Position numbers and translations under genes: made by a program. Below, one piece after another: positions 1-11,290 of a stretch of 64,000 nucleotides of DNA. The stretch spans positions 1-64,000 of the forward strand of contig JAOWBW010002208.1 of the NCBI GenBank assembly GCA_026119855.1, written 5' to 3'. A model generated the notes under the pieces. It was not told where the DNA came from. It did not search any database and saw only the letters and a program-made list of their open reading frames with translations. The first letter of the stretch is position 1; each line of letters starts with the position of its first letter. Source of the DNA: Campanula takesimana (taxonomy: Eukaryota > Streptophyta > Magnoliopsida > Asterales > Campanulaceae).

Positions 1-150
1 TGGAATGCCTTTGCGATTCACTCCAATGCCAAAGGACGTTAAAAATCTTAAGGTCAAGCAAGAGTGGTGTTGTCAAAAGTTGCTAACCCTAGGACCCAAA
101 AGGAATAAAGGGGGACCTGCTTAAAGTCTATATTTCAGGTTCTTTGTTTC
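1..150 (+). other. gag 3' end and gag-pol junction of Sire-A
   Basis: The first bases match the last codons of gag in copy B (57411-57427), just after its C-terminal zinc knuckle. The rest matches the roughly 105-base spacer between gag and pol. The pol start ATG used in copy B (57534) is changed here to AAG, so the first usable ATG is at 151. Confidence 0.7.
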
Positions 151-3100
151 ATGGCTGGATCTTCAAAAGCTAGAAATATGAATGGATTCTCGATAGTGGG
201 TGTTCAAGACACATGACTGGAGATGAATCCTTATTAGAAGATGTCCATGAAGAAAAGAGATCCCTCCGTAACATTTGGCGATAATAACAAAGGTCAAGTT
301 GTAGCATATGGAAAGCTCAAGAAAGACAAAGTGTGCATTGAAAGAGTCTCACTCGTGGAAGGGCTCAAGCACAACTTATTATCCATATCTCAATTCTGCG
401 ACAAAGGATTAGAATGCCATTTTACTTCAACGCAATGTCTTATCAAGAATGGCAAAACTGGAGCTATCTTACTCACGGGATATCGTAAGACAAATATTTA
501 TATTATTGATTTTCATAGTATGAACTCTAGTACTAATCTTTGTTTTGTAGCAAAAAGTGTGAACGAAAATAGTTGGCTGTGGCACAAGCGCTTAAGTCAC
601 TTAAACTTCAAGTATCTATCTACAGGAATAATCTTGTCAAAGGACTTCCCAAGGTTGCTGATCATCATGACAAAAAGTGCGCCGCATGTCAAATTGGCAA
701 ACAACCGAAGCAGTCATTTTCAAGCAAGTCAAATCCTCAACTACAAGATGTTTGCAACTGCTTCACATTGATCTATTTGGACCAGTTTCCACCGCAAGCA
801 TTCGTAGAAACAAGTATACTCTAGTTGTGGTGGATGATTATTCAAGATATACATGGGTAGAGATGATGATTACAAAAGATGATTGTTATGATATTCTCAC
901 TACCTTATTTCGACTGCTCCAAACCCAAAAAGAAGATGACATCGTTAGAGTTCGATCCGACAATGGAACAGAATTCAAGAACAACGGTGTTGCTCGATAC
1001 TGTGAAATCATGGGATAGATCACAACTTTTCAACCGCCGGAGTTCCTCAACAAAATGGCGTTGTTGAACGAAAGAATAGAACGTTGATTGAAGCGGGAAA
1101 GACGATGATAGCTGAAGCTAAATTGCCTAAGTACTTTTGGGAAGAAGCTATCAACACTGCATGTTTTACTCAAAATCGTTCCCTCATCAACAAACTTCAC
1201 AACAAGACTCCGTATGAACTTTGGCGTGGTAGAACTCCCAACATTGCATTCTTCAAGATCTTTGGTTGCAAATGTTATATCCTCTACAACGGAAACGAAC
1301 ATAGAGGTAAATTCGATGCCAAAGCCGACGAAGGTATTTTTGTTGGGTATGCCAAACACTCTAAAGCTTTTCGTGTTTTCAATAGAACTACATTAGTGAT
1401 AGTGAATCTGTACATGTTACATTTGATGAACATTCTCTCCTTGAGCCACATTTGGCTCCAAATGTTGCTGAGATTCTATTGAGTTAAATGATACAGGTGC
1501 TCCTATTTATGTTGCTCCCACTCAAGATCAGAATCTATCAACACAAGGAAATCCATCTACATCAAATGCACCTAATTCAATGTATAATGCGCCTGGTGAA
1601 TCCTCTATTGCGCCTCACTCAAATGATGCGCCTCATGATTCCTCTTACGCGCCTATTTCTACTGCTGCATCTGGTGTAAACCCAAATTTCAATTCTGAGC
1701 CAGTTCAACCCCCAAATTTCAATGACTTTGAATCTGGTGAAGAGGTACCAATTGAAGACCTTCAAATTACTACAACTCAACCTAACTTACCTCCTGAAAT
1801 TCGTGAAGTTAGAGGTCACCCAATTGCTAATATCATCGGTGATCTACAAGTTGGTGTTCGTACAAGGAGAGCTACAAACTTTGATGCTTACACTGCTTTT
1901 ATCTCTCAAATTGAACCGAAGAAGGCTGATGAAGCGCTCCAAGATCCTAATTGGGTTGTTGCAATGCAAGAAGAACTCAATCAATTTGAACGATGTAAGG
2001 TTTGGACTCTTGTTCCAAGACCAAATGATCAAGGAGTGATTGGTACGAAATGGGTGTTCAGGAACAAGATGGATGAGAATGGAACCATCACGAGAAACAA
2101 AGCAAGATTGGTTGCACAAGGCTATAGGCAAGAAGAAGGAATTGATTACGATGAAACTTTTGCGCCGTAGCAAGACTTGAAGCTATCAGATTATTTCTAG
2201 CTTACGCCGCTCACAAGAACTTCAAGTTATATCAAATGGATGTGAAGAGCGCGTTTCTAAATGGTGAACTCCAAGAACAAGTCTATGTTGCTCAACCACC
2301 TGGGTTTGAAGATTCACAATTTCCAAATCATGTGTACAAACTCCAGAAAGCTTTGTATGGACTCAAACAAGCACCAAGAGCATGGTATGATACACTATCC
2401 AAGTTTCTCATCGAAAAAGGCTTCACTCGCGGTAAAATCGATACAACTCTTTTCATTGCCAAACATAATGGTCATAAATTACTTGTTCAAATTTATGTTG
2501 ATGATATTATATTTGGTTCTACTAATGAATTGTTGTGCAAGCGTTTTGAGAAACTAATGAAGAGCAAGTTTGAAATGAGCATGATGGGAGAACTCACATT
2601 CTTCCTCGGGCTTCAAATCAAGCAAATGAGTGAAGGCATTTTTATCAACCAATCCAAATACACAAAGGACTTAATCAAGAAGTTTGGACTTGAGAACGCT
2701 AAATCATACGATACTCCAATGGCCACCGGCAACAAACTCGACAAAGATCTAAAAGGTAAACGTGTTGATCAAACGCTCTATCGAGGTATGATTGGCTCAC
2801 TCCTTTATCTTACTGCTAGCAGGCCCGATATTATGTTTAGTGTTTGTGTTTGTGCTCGTTATCAATCCGACCCTAGAGAAGCACACTTAATTGCTGTGAA
2901 ACGTATTATAAGATATCTCTCTGGCACTGTTAACCTTGGACTTTGGTACACCAAAGATTCGAACTTTAAACTTGTAGGTTACTCAGATGCGGATTATGCA
3001 GCGTGCACAATTGATAGGAAAAGCACAAGTGGCACTTGTCATTTCCTCGGATATAGACTTGTGTCATGGGCGAGTAAGAAACAAGCTTCAGTATCTGTCT

Positions 3101-3438
3101 CAACAACCGAAGCCGAATATATCGCTGCGGGAAGTTGTTGTTGTCAAATACTCTGGATGAAGCAGCAATTGGTGGACTATGATATCATCGAAGAAAATTG
3201 TCCCATCTACTGCGACAATACATCAACAATTGCGGTTTCTGAAAATCCTGTCATGCACTCAAAGACCAAGCACATCGACATCAAATATCACTTCCTCAAA
3301 GACCACGTGGAAAAAGGCAATATTCATTTGGAACACGTGGGAACCGACTATCAAATCGCCGACATTCTAACTAAAGCACTTGACGCGAAACGGTTCATGT
3401 TTTTGAGAGGTGAAATGGGTATGCTTGAACTCAACTAA
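151..3438 (+). pseudogene. pol: Sirevirus pol polyprotein (protease-integrase-RT-RNase H), frameshifted
   Basis: Visible in order: aspartic protease motif DSGC (about 190-205), pre-integrase zinc-binding region (about 590-720), integrase core with SDNGTEF (about 955-975), RT beginning near 1960 with MDVKSAFLNGE at 2236 and YVDDIIFG at about 2494, and RNase H with YSDADYAA near 2980 and ADILTKAL near 3355. The stop at 3436-3438 matches copy B. Compared with copy B there are at least six frame breaks: a lost base near 180 partly balanced near 255, a short deletion near 615-635, a lost base near 1008, indels near 1400 and 1470-1500, and a lost base at 2165. RT and RNase H after 2236 form one intact 400-codon block. 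No functional polyprotein can be made from this copy. Confidence 0.93.
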
Positions 3439-4351
3439 ATTCAATATAGTTTTGTCAATACTAATGATTTTATGTTGTGTTGAGTTATGAGTATATTAGG
3501 TACAAATGATTAAATCAATTTTTCAAAGTTTCAAGGAAATTATGCGCCATCTATGCGCCTTACTAACTGCGCGCCCATCTCTCGTTTTCTGCGCGCACAA
3601 TATCTGCGCGCCTATCAATTCGTGCGCGCGCTCAACCATCTTTGCGCGCCTTGATGTGTAATGCGCCTTGATGAATAATGCGCCTAGATGAGTATGCGCC
3701 TTGCTGAAGTAATGCGCCTCTTCATGCGCGCATTAACTATTGCGGCTCAATCATTTCTCAAAATTCAATTTCAATGATTGAACGTAATAAATACACAAGT
3801 ACCAGGTATGTTCATTCTGTTCATTTATTATAGGAATCTATGTCTTTTGACATTCCTTTAATTGTTCAAGGGTACTTGTGCAATTAAAATTTTTTCCCTC
3901 GTTTTACGCTTTTCGAAAAATTTTATTTTCTGGGATATATTTCTTGCACCCCAAACTTACACCAAAATAGATGTTTTTGGTGTTTGTGCAAAAATTAGTC
4001 AAAATTGCTCATACACTTAAAGGGAAAGTGGAGCAGTTTTTCAAAAACCTAAATGTCACATCATGACACTTTAGGTCATTCAGCCATTAATGCCCCTCAA
4101 ATCCCAAAGATCCCTCATTAATGAATGTCCTTTTTGTCATGATGAGCCGCCATTTTCAAAATCCCTCATAAATGCAATCCTTTCAACTTCCCATCTTTTT
4201 AAATTTTTGACTGTTTTTTTTTCATATCAGTGCAAGTTTTTAATCCTAACCTATAAAAACACATCAACACCTTACTCCCTCTCTCCCAGACTCGTCTCTC
4301 TCTCTTCATCTTCATTTTTCTTCTTCATTTTACATTCATATATATAAGTTT
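3439..4351 (+). other. pol-ORF3 spacer of Sire-A with TGCGCC words and a promoter-like end
   Basis: No gene. 3541-3745 is packed with TGCGCC/TGCGCG words. A segment near 3866-3905 (AGGGTACTTGTGCAATT, then TTTTCCCTCG) is also found in copy B at about 61108-61140, so it is conserved although most of the spacer has diverged. The 3' part holds a TATA box and a pyrimidine-rich stretch (4272-4325) before the ORF3 start. Confidence 0.7.
4252..4259 (+). promoter_or_regulatory. TATA box of a proposed internal promoter for ORF3
   Basis: TATAAAAA lies 100 bases before the ORF3 ATG and is followed by a CT-rich leader typical of plant transcripts. Copy B has TATAAA at 61449 and an equally CT-rich leader before the same ATG. 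The conserved spacing supports a real promoter, which is an inference. Confidence 0.55.
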
Positions 4352-7300
4352 ATGGGTCCTAAGAAAGCATCAACATCTACACAAGACGATATGGTATGAA
4401 TTCTCAACCTTTAATCTCCTTATATTTCTGTTTTTTTTCGTCATTTTCAGTGATGTTTTTCGTTTTTTTTAAAAAACCCGGATTCATTTTCTTTGATTTC
4501 TCTTGATTCGATGATCCGTTTTCTATATCGTTTGTTGGGTTGTGTTCTATTCTTGATTTCGAATCTTTTAAAACCAACATTTTAACGATCAATGCTCTGT
4601 TTGTTACAAATCTGAGTTTTTGTTTTCAAAATTTTTCAAAATTTTCGGGCATTCTTTTGATCATTGTGCTTTCATTATTGATTTGTTCTTATTTTTGTTT
4701 GCATATTTAGATTCCTTGTCGTCATGCGGTCATTTTGATATATTATTTGTCTAGTTTGGTGAAGTTTCATGATTTTCGTGTTCTTGGTGTTCTTCGAGCA
4801 TTCAAGGGTCGTTCTTCGTGTTCTTCGTCATTTATGCATGTTTTGGTCTCTAAAAATTTTCTAACTTGTTTTCGAAAATTTGAACTTTTTGATTTTCATT
4901 TCTTTCATTTGAATGCTTGTTGTTTGTTTTTCTTACTAAGTAAAAATTTTCACGTCATGCGCCTATGTACTTCTTTATGCGCCTATTTTTTATGCGCCTG
5001 AATGATTTATGCGCCTCTACTTGTATATGCGCTTAAATCATTCTGCGCCTAAAAACCTTATGCGCCTAACTTCGTACTTAGTCAAATTTCGTTGTTTTAA
5101 TTTTTCCTTAGTATTCACATAGAACCATATTATGCGCCTTGTAACTCTATGCGCCTTCAATATTTTATGCGCCTAATTCAATCATGCGCCTTGATTCTCT
5201 ATAATTTTGTGCGCCTGTTTCAATTATGCGCCTATATATTTCATGCGCCAATGTTACTTTGATCATTTTATGTTTCTATGCGCCTATATCACTTCTAACA
5301 TCAATCATTTTTTTCAGGACCTTGCAAATTTCAAACTTGAAGAAACTCTTGATCTATTGGAGTTATCTGGTGAAGTGATGGGAAGAGAAATAATAGAGAC
5401 TCTGCGCGTCGCTGGTCTGCTCCCTTTATTCACCATGGACCAAGATTTCTTCTCTGCGCTCCTCGTGGATGAGTTCTTCTCCACTGCTGTTCTAGTGGAA
5501 ATTGACGTAAATGGGCGCACTCACTACCGGATTGAGGCGCGCGTTCAAAATGTTGACGTCCATATTTCATCATCTGTGATTCGACACTTGCTCGGTTTTC
5601 CATCTACCGGTGAAGATCGCATTATTGGGCGCCCGATGACTTACTCAATTGATGATCAGAACAAGATGGCTGCCTCACTTCAAAATATTCCCACGCTTCA
5701 AAACAATATCAAAAACACCGAAATTCGAGATGGTGGAGAACTCTTGACTCACATCGCTCACTTGGTGGGAACTTCAATAGTGTTCAAAACTGGGAACGTA
5801 AACCGATTCACGGTTGAACAATGGGAATACACAGCTGCTATCATGGCCAAGGAGAAGCTTCACTGGCCTCATATTCTGTTCAAGACTCTGCGTGAGCAAA
5901 TTGATAAATTTGTGAAGAACAAAAGTGATGGAAAGACCCGATTCCGCTCACACTGCCTTATTCTCACAAAACTTTTTCTAACTTACCCTGAGTTAGTTAA
6001 GTTTTTGAATGAGAATCCGGAGTACAAGATCAACGATGTTCCAATGTTTGGTAAAGCTAGTTTGGACCTCAAGAAGCGCAGGAAGAAGCCCACAAAGCGC
6101 GCAAAAGGAATCCAAATCAAGACTGTTGAAGGCTTAGTAGATGAAGACACAGAGTCCGATGATGCGCCAGTCCTTAAAAGTGCACCATTATTAAAGAGCG
6201 CAGTAAAAGCAAGCGCTAGACAAAGCGCAGATCCAGTGCCAGGCGCAGATAAAAGCAAAGGCAAACGGGTAGTTGATGACCCTACTCCTGCGCCTGTCAA
6301 ACGCACTAGATTTGAAACTGATGATGAGCGAGATCTGAGGCTAGCGCAGGAAGCCAGCAGGCTTGAGGCTCAACGAAAAAGAGATGAAGACTTTCTAGCC
6401 AAACAAGCTGCTGAATCAGAAAAGTTAGAGCGCATGAAAGGCGCCGGATCAAGCGCAGATATTGAGAAAGGGCCTTCTGTTTCCGCGCCTTCCCAGCGCG
6501 CTCCTTCTCAACGCGCCCCCACTCCTCGTGCGCCCTCATTCAAATTTCAACCTTCCAATATGTCAAGGGTACAACTCCTCTCTGATTTCTTCGGCGATGA
6601 CATTTCAGACATTGAGGAACCCGTTCAGGGGAGCAAGAGACCATCCCTCAGCGCACTCCTTCTCCAGTTGCGCCTCCACCTGGACCAGATCCGATCTCAA
6701 CAGAAACTTTTGATGTTGAAACAGTTGTTGTTGAAACTGTTGAAATTGAAACTGAAGATGAATTTGAGTCTCCTACTCATTCACCTCCTCCTGCGCCTCC
6801 ATCTCCTTCTGCGCCCCTTCAAGATTCTGCGCCCCTTCAAGATGATGCGCCACTCTCTACCCTGCGCCTCCTCTGTCTGCTCCTGATTTGAGCGAGGTAC
6901 TTTCCATTCTTCATTCTTTACAGCAGGGGCAAGCCAATTTAGAGCAAGGACAGGCGCATATAAAGTCTCAATTTGAGCTTCTTACTTCCTTACTCACTGA
7001 TCAATCTGAAGAGATTGCTGCCATTAAGGGGGAGATGAACTCTCTCAAGGCCAAACTTTCTGCTCCTTCTCCTCCTCCGGCGCAGACTCAGGTTCAAGCT
7101 CATACTGACCAGGCGCAAACCACCGCTTCTGCGCCTACGTTCATACCTCAATCTGCTGCGTCTCAATCAAATATGAATGTGCTTGTATCTAAGTTGGATG
7201 TCCTGAAAGAGTTGGTCGTCACTCATTTCACTGCTGCTCACTCAAGCTCTGACAGACGCGCTGAACATATTTCTTCAGATATTATCACGGCTCAAAATGC

Positions 7301-7559
7301 CATTGAAGCTCACATTCAAATCTTGGAAGAAAACATTTCACAGCAGCAGCAAATCACTCAGCGTTCCATTGATGAATACCAAAACATCAATGTGAATCAC
7401 TTGAGTTATATTAGAGACGGTATTACTGCTACTCACTCCAGTATCACGGACACTCAAGGGTTAGCGAACCGTAGTCATCAGCTCGCAAAGCAAATTCAGC
7501 GTTCTGTTTCAGAGATCGTTGAAGGATTGAAGGAAGATGATGCGCCTCCCAACCCTTAG
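4352..7559 (+). pseudogene. Sirevirus third gene (ORF3, 'env-like'), two exons, two frameshifts
   Basis: Exon 1 is 4352-4393 (14 codons beginning MGPKKAST). A GT donor at 4394 and a TTTTCAG acceptor ending at 5317 define a 924-base intron. Exon 2 continues in the same phase from 5318. Copy B has the same start, donor, acceptor and phase. The protein has a globular N-terminal part (to about 6060) with HLLGFPS and SHCLILTKLF motifs, like plant retroelement 'putative transposon protein' domains, then a Lys/Ala/Pro-rich linker and a long coiled coil (6888-7559). I see no signal peptide and no membrane segment, so a true envelope role is doubtful. The frame changes at about 6616-6650 and again near 6862; no intact product spans these points. 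Function unknown. Confidence 0.75.
4956..5288 (+). repeat. dispersed TGCGCC word cluster in the ORF3 intron
   Basis: I count 14 exact TGCGCC words in about 330 bases, mostly as ATGCGCCT with AT-rich spacers of 10-25 bases and no constant period. The same word is frequent in the spacer at 3541-3745, in the ORF3 linker (as Ala-Pro codons) and in the LTR at 8290-8600. Confidence 0.85.
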
Positions 7560-8070
7560 CTTCTATTATTTTTTTGTAAATTTTTAGAACCTTTTGTAAT
7601 AGAACAATCTCTTTTGTGATAGTGATTTTGTGCTTACTTGTTTTAGCACCTTTTGTTTTTGTTCTATTCAAAACTTGTAACTTGTAACTCTTACACCCCA
7701 AGTTTTAATGAGAACAATGCATCACTTTTTATCAAACCTTGTTCACTCAAACTCCTTGTTTGTAGAACAATGAATATTGTTTAAATCCATATGCATCATA
7801 TTGAATTGTTTCATACTTTCATGCATTAAGTTTAAACTTGGTTTAAACACATTTTCAAAACTAAAATTCATATATCATCTTGAATGTGTTAAACTGTTGT
7901 TTTTATCTTTCCATATGTAACTCTTTATTCTTATTGGAATAGATTAGGAATCTATATTTTGGACCAGTGTGTACATTAACTTGAGACATGAATTACCAAT
8001 TTCATTCATTTGGACATGTTTTTATCAAGTATAATGTTTGTCCTTGATATAGTAGGTAATGGCATCAATC
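7560..8070 (+). other. 3' untranslated region of Sire-A
   Basis: AT-rich, no gene seen. It links the ORF3 stop to the polypurine tract. Confidence 0.6.
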
Positions 8071-8084
8071 AAATAGGGGGAGAT
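8071..8084 (+). promoter_or_regulatory. polypurine tract of Sire-A
   Basis: AAATAGGGGGAGAT lies directly before the LTR start TGTTGG at 8085. It primes plus-strand DNA synthesis in reverse transcription. Confidence 0.9.
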
Positions 8085-9545
8085 TGTTGGGTATGCCCAC
8101 ATATATCTCAGTTTTAATGTATTAGGATTTATTAGATTTGATTGATCCATCACCTAAGTTTTATTTCATGGACTTTAGACCCACATGTAAAGAGTATTTA
8201 TACTTCATTTTTTAGGTTGTCCATTGTTATAGAATAGGCTTAGAAATAGGGCAAGAAGATCAAGTTTCAAGAAAAATCACTCAGTGAGTTTGAGCCGCGC
8301 TTATGCGCCTCCACGCGCCACGCGCCACGCGCCTTCCACTTTCGCGCCATGCGCCATTTAGAGCGCGCGCATAAGGATTTCTTCATAAGATATGTTACGC
8401 GCCTCTGCGCCCCTTGTTTTAAGCACACGCTTACTGTGCGCCTATTGGCTCAATGCGCCTCTTGGCTCAAACGCGCCTCAAAGTATTTTTTCAACACTCA
8501 GTGATTTATTGAAGACTCGAAGACTTGAAGAGAATTCAAATTACGCCAATGATCCAACGGTGGTTAAAAGATGCATATGCGCCTAATCTGTTGACACGCG
8601 TCCATAACGGTCACTTTTATGTTGAGTGTCAAAATGGCCATAATATATGCATGCTCCAATCAACAAGCGACAGCTCATCTTATCCACAAGGATTTCCAAC
8701 GGCTAGTTTTTTGAAGTTCACTATAAATACCCCATAACTTCAACATTTTGAAGTTGCTGAGTTTTGCTAAGAATTTCAAGAATTTCTCTCTCAAAGCATT
8801 TGTTGAAGATTTGAAGATTGCCTTCGTTTTTCCAGATTTCTCAAGAACATCTTCATACCTTCATCCTTAGCCCAGATCTTCAAGCCTTAACACTTTAGTT
8901 TCTTGTGCTCTCCATCTCAAAGATCTAAAGAGCCTTGATACTAAGAACACACACGCACCTCTTTAAGATTAATCATTTAGATTCATCTTTTAGAGATACA
9001 CCGGTTATTGTTTTGGATTTGTTCTTTCATAGTAATAGATCTTGAGTTAGTGTATAAGCTCAAACATTGTAATTTGTAACACTCACTCATTATATAAGAT
9101 CTCGATTAGAAATCCAAGACTAACCATCTTGGTAGAGGACGTAGATCTTTCATTGATCGAACCTCTCCAAATAGCTTGTGTTATTATCTTGTCATTTCTT
9201 TCAAGTTATTATTTTCACTCACTATTTGCTTGTTTACTCATTGTAGATTGATTGAACTGAATTGTGTTGTGTTGTTATATCATTTGCCTTAGTTCCTTAT
9301 TTCACTCACTTTGAGCCAAAATACTTAGTGTGTGTGTTGCGCTCCCTTTATCACTTTGCGCCTATTTTCATTACTAAATTCCGCTGTGCATTTCACTCAC
9401 TCACTTAGGCGCATTTCATAACGCTTACTTGATAAAGTGCGCATTCGCAATTGAGTTTTTCAAGGGTACGAAAAGAATTTTAAAACAGCTATTCACCCCC
9501 CCCTCTAGCTATTTTTCATACCCTTGTTGCCCTTTGGGACCAACA
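8085..9545 (+). repeat. 3' LTR of Sire-A
   Basis: 1461 bases beginning TGTTGGGTATGC and ending GGGACCAACA, so the ends TGTTGG/CCAACA are inverted. It aligns with the 5' LTR of copy B (53591-55008) in blocks (first 30 bases, the region around the TATA box, and the 3' third) but differs heavily between them. U3 carries a cluster of GCGC words (8289-8586) including a 9-bp inverted repeat, 8300-8308 with 8367-8375. Confidence 0.93.
8722..8729 (+). promoter_or_regulatory. TATA box in the Sire-A LTR
   Basis: TATAAATA follows CAACGGCTAGTTTTT, a block also present just before the TATA box in the copy B LTR (54167). Confidence 0.75.
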
Positions 9546-9599
9546 CTCATATTTTAATGTTACTATGAATATTCCCAATTTCAAACACACGTATTCACA
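9546..9599 (+). repeat. 3' terminal piece of a + strand Tat-type LTR
   Basis: It resembles the end of the LTRs at 39594-39693 and 30150-30193: TTTTAATGT, TATGAATATTCCC, and the terminus CGTATTCACA. Sire-A is inserted in it. The following bases GGATG would be the TSD of this Tat element, most of which lies left of the window. Confidence 0.65.
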
Positions 9600-10798
9600 G
9601 GATGATGCGTTGCACAGCGGTGCAATCATCGGTACTATGCCCATGGTAGTTTTGAAAGGCACACCTGTTGGTGATGTTGCGGCGTCTTTCAGGATTCTTT
9701 GGCCGGAAATTTTCGAAGGGCTGCATGAGACCTTGTTTGACCAATCCTTCAAACACTTTGCTTATGGGCATTTACGAAATCCTCAAACTTTGTGAAATGG
9801 GGCTCTGCTTGGCATTTGGATTTTCTTTCATCGTTGACCGGAGCGTGGTGGGGATAAGAATCGCCGCCACTCAATGTAAAGGGGTGCTCATTGAGTGTCC
9901 TTTAAAACTTTGTTTCCATTTGTTTTGTCTTTCCCAATGGATAACTGAGAGGATTTTGTAGAGGCATAGGGGCGTATACATACTCATAACCTCGGTTGCT
10001 TGCAGGAATATACATAGGAGGCATGCAAGGAGCTCGCGGTCCAAAAAGTCTTGGATTGTAGAAATGATATGGGTCACCCCAGAATCTTATTGGGAAATCC
10101 GGTGGGGGCAAGTTGGTGATGCCTGGTCGGGTATCCATATATGGTGTAAATAGTGACTGAGTTCCAGGGACTTGGTTGATGGTATTAAACCAAGAGAGGG
10201 TACGATTGGGAAGGTGTTGTGAGTATGATGCTCGAGGCATGACCGGGGCGAACGGTGGTTTGCGGGTGTTTCGAGTAGATTGTGCTTGGGGTTTTATATG
10301 AGGCGTCCCGTAGGAGATGTTGGATTTGGGATGAGGCGGAGTGAAGAGGACTTGAGTGAGAGGCAAGTTTTGAATGACGGTGTGTTGGGGCAAAGAAAGG
10401 GGGATCTTGGTATTATTGTAAGATTGGGGAGGCGATGTTTGGTTGCAATTTGGAGGTTGGGTGGCTTCTACCTCTTCTTTGTGGTTGACAACTTTGGTGA
10501 AGGGCCCATTAGTTTCAAATAGAGCTGTAACATCTCTTTTTCTCGTCGGCTCATCAAATGGAGTATGCGTTCCTTTGTGGCTCTCTATGATGACTTCTTC
10601 CTTAGCCCCGGAGGCTTCTAGAGCTTGGAGCAACTCTTCTTTCGTTGGGCTATCCGGATTATACGCGGTGTCATTTCCCAAGCTACCATCCACTGAAGTG
10701 GTCTTCCTGAGGTACCGGGTCGAAGAAGTTGTAGTGACCGGGGAACTTTCTGACTCCACACGTACTAGGCGGCGACATGATGCTCTCTTCCACTTCAT
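9600..10798 (-). pseudogene. gag: Tat-type gag remnant lacking the capsid core
   Basis: On the minus strand 10798-9902 is an open frame of 298 codons, rich in Pro, Ser, Thr and Asn, matching in position and composition the N-terminal region of gag in the element at 38429. It then breaks. Between about 9860 and 9605 a different frame encodes the gag C-terminal module: GMPISKVFEGLVKQGL, then a zinc-knuckle-like HGHSTDDC followed by AVQRII. The 100-150 residue capsid core expected between the two parts (compare 41560-41890) is absent. The + Tat insertion at 9599/9600 cuts the gene. The leader and PBS upstream on the same strand (12936-10799) support it. Confidence 0.65.
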
Positions 10799-10919
10799 CC
10801 GAGCTACGGGGGAAGAAGAAAAAAAAGGTAATTTAGGCTCAGGTAAACATTGGGAGAATACTTGGGCTATGCTCGTGCTGCTAAAGGGACAGGACTGTTA
10901 TGGGACCTATAGAGTGGAA

Positions 10920-11290
10920 GGTGGACGGGACTTAACGAGAACTTTGGAATCCATCCAAATTTTGACGGGTGCCTTGGAGATCTTCCAAGTGACTTGATGG
11001 ACTCTTAGGGGACTATTCCTAAGGATTTAACGGGATCTTTGGATTCCATCCGAATATTGACGGGTGCCTTGGAGATCTTCCAAGTGACTTGACGGATTAT
11101 TAGGGGACTATTCCTAAGGATTTAACGGGATCTTTGGAGTCCATCCAAAGATTGACGGGTGCCTCAGAGATCTTCCGAGGGCTTATCGGGTTCCTAGGGA
11201 GCTATGCCTAGGGATGTAATGGGAATCTCATCTGGGACCTAGGGGACCATGCCTAGGGATTTGACGGGAATCTAGGAGGATAACGGGGAT
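10920..11290 (-). repeat. tandem repeat of about 110 bp, three degenerate units
   Basis: Units share GACGGGTGCCTTGGAGATC, a CTTCCAAGTGACTTGA phrase and GGGGACTATTCCTAAGG. The last unit is shorter and diverged. Confidence 0.8.

Larger units (their letters stand above)
1..9545 (+). mobile_element. Sirevirus (Ty1/copia SIRE lineage) copy A, 5'-truncated by the window edge
   Basis: Order of parts: last bases of gag, pol (protease, integrase, RT, RNase H), a spacer, a spliced third gene, polypurine tract and 3' LTR. Gag-pol then an env-like gene, together with a G-rich PPT ending AGGGGGAGATTG, is the arrangement of the SIRE lineage. The 5' LTR, PBS and most of gag lie outside the window. A second, fuller copy starts at 53591 and was used to find the breaks here. 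The element ends at 9545 and is followed by CTCAT, which at that point continues the LTR of a Tat element (compare 39594 onward), so copy A is inserted inside another retrotransposon. Confidence 0.92.

Noticed and set aside
4352..7559. ORF3 as a true viral envelope gene
   Set aside because: No signal peptide, membrane span or furin-like site seen; composition is coiled coil and Lys/Pro linker.
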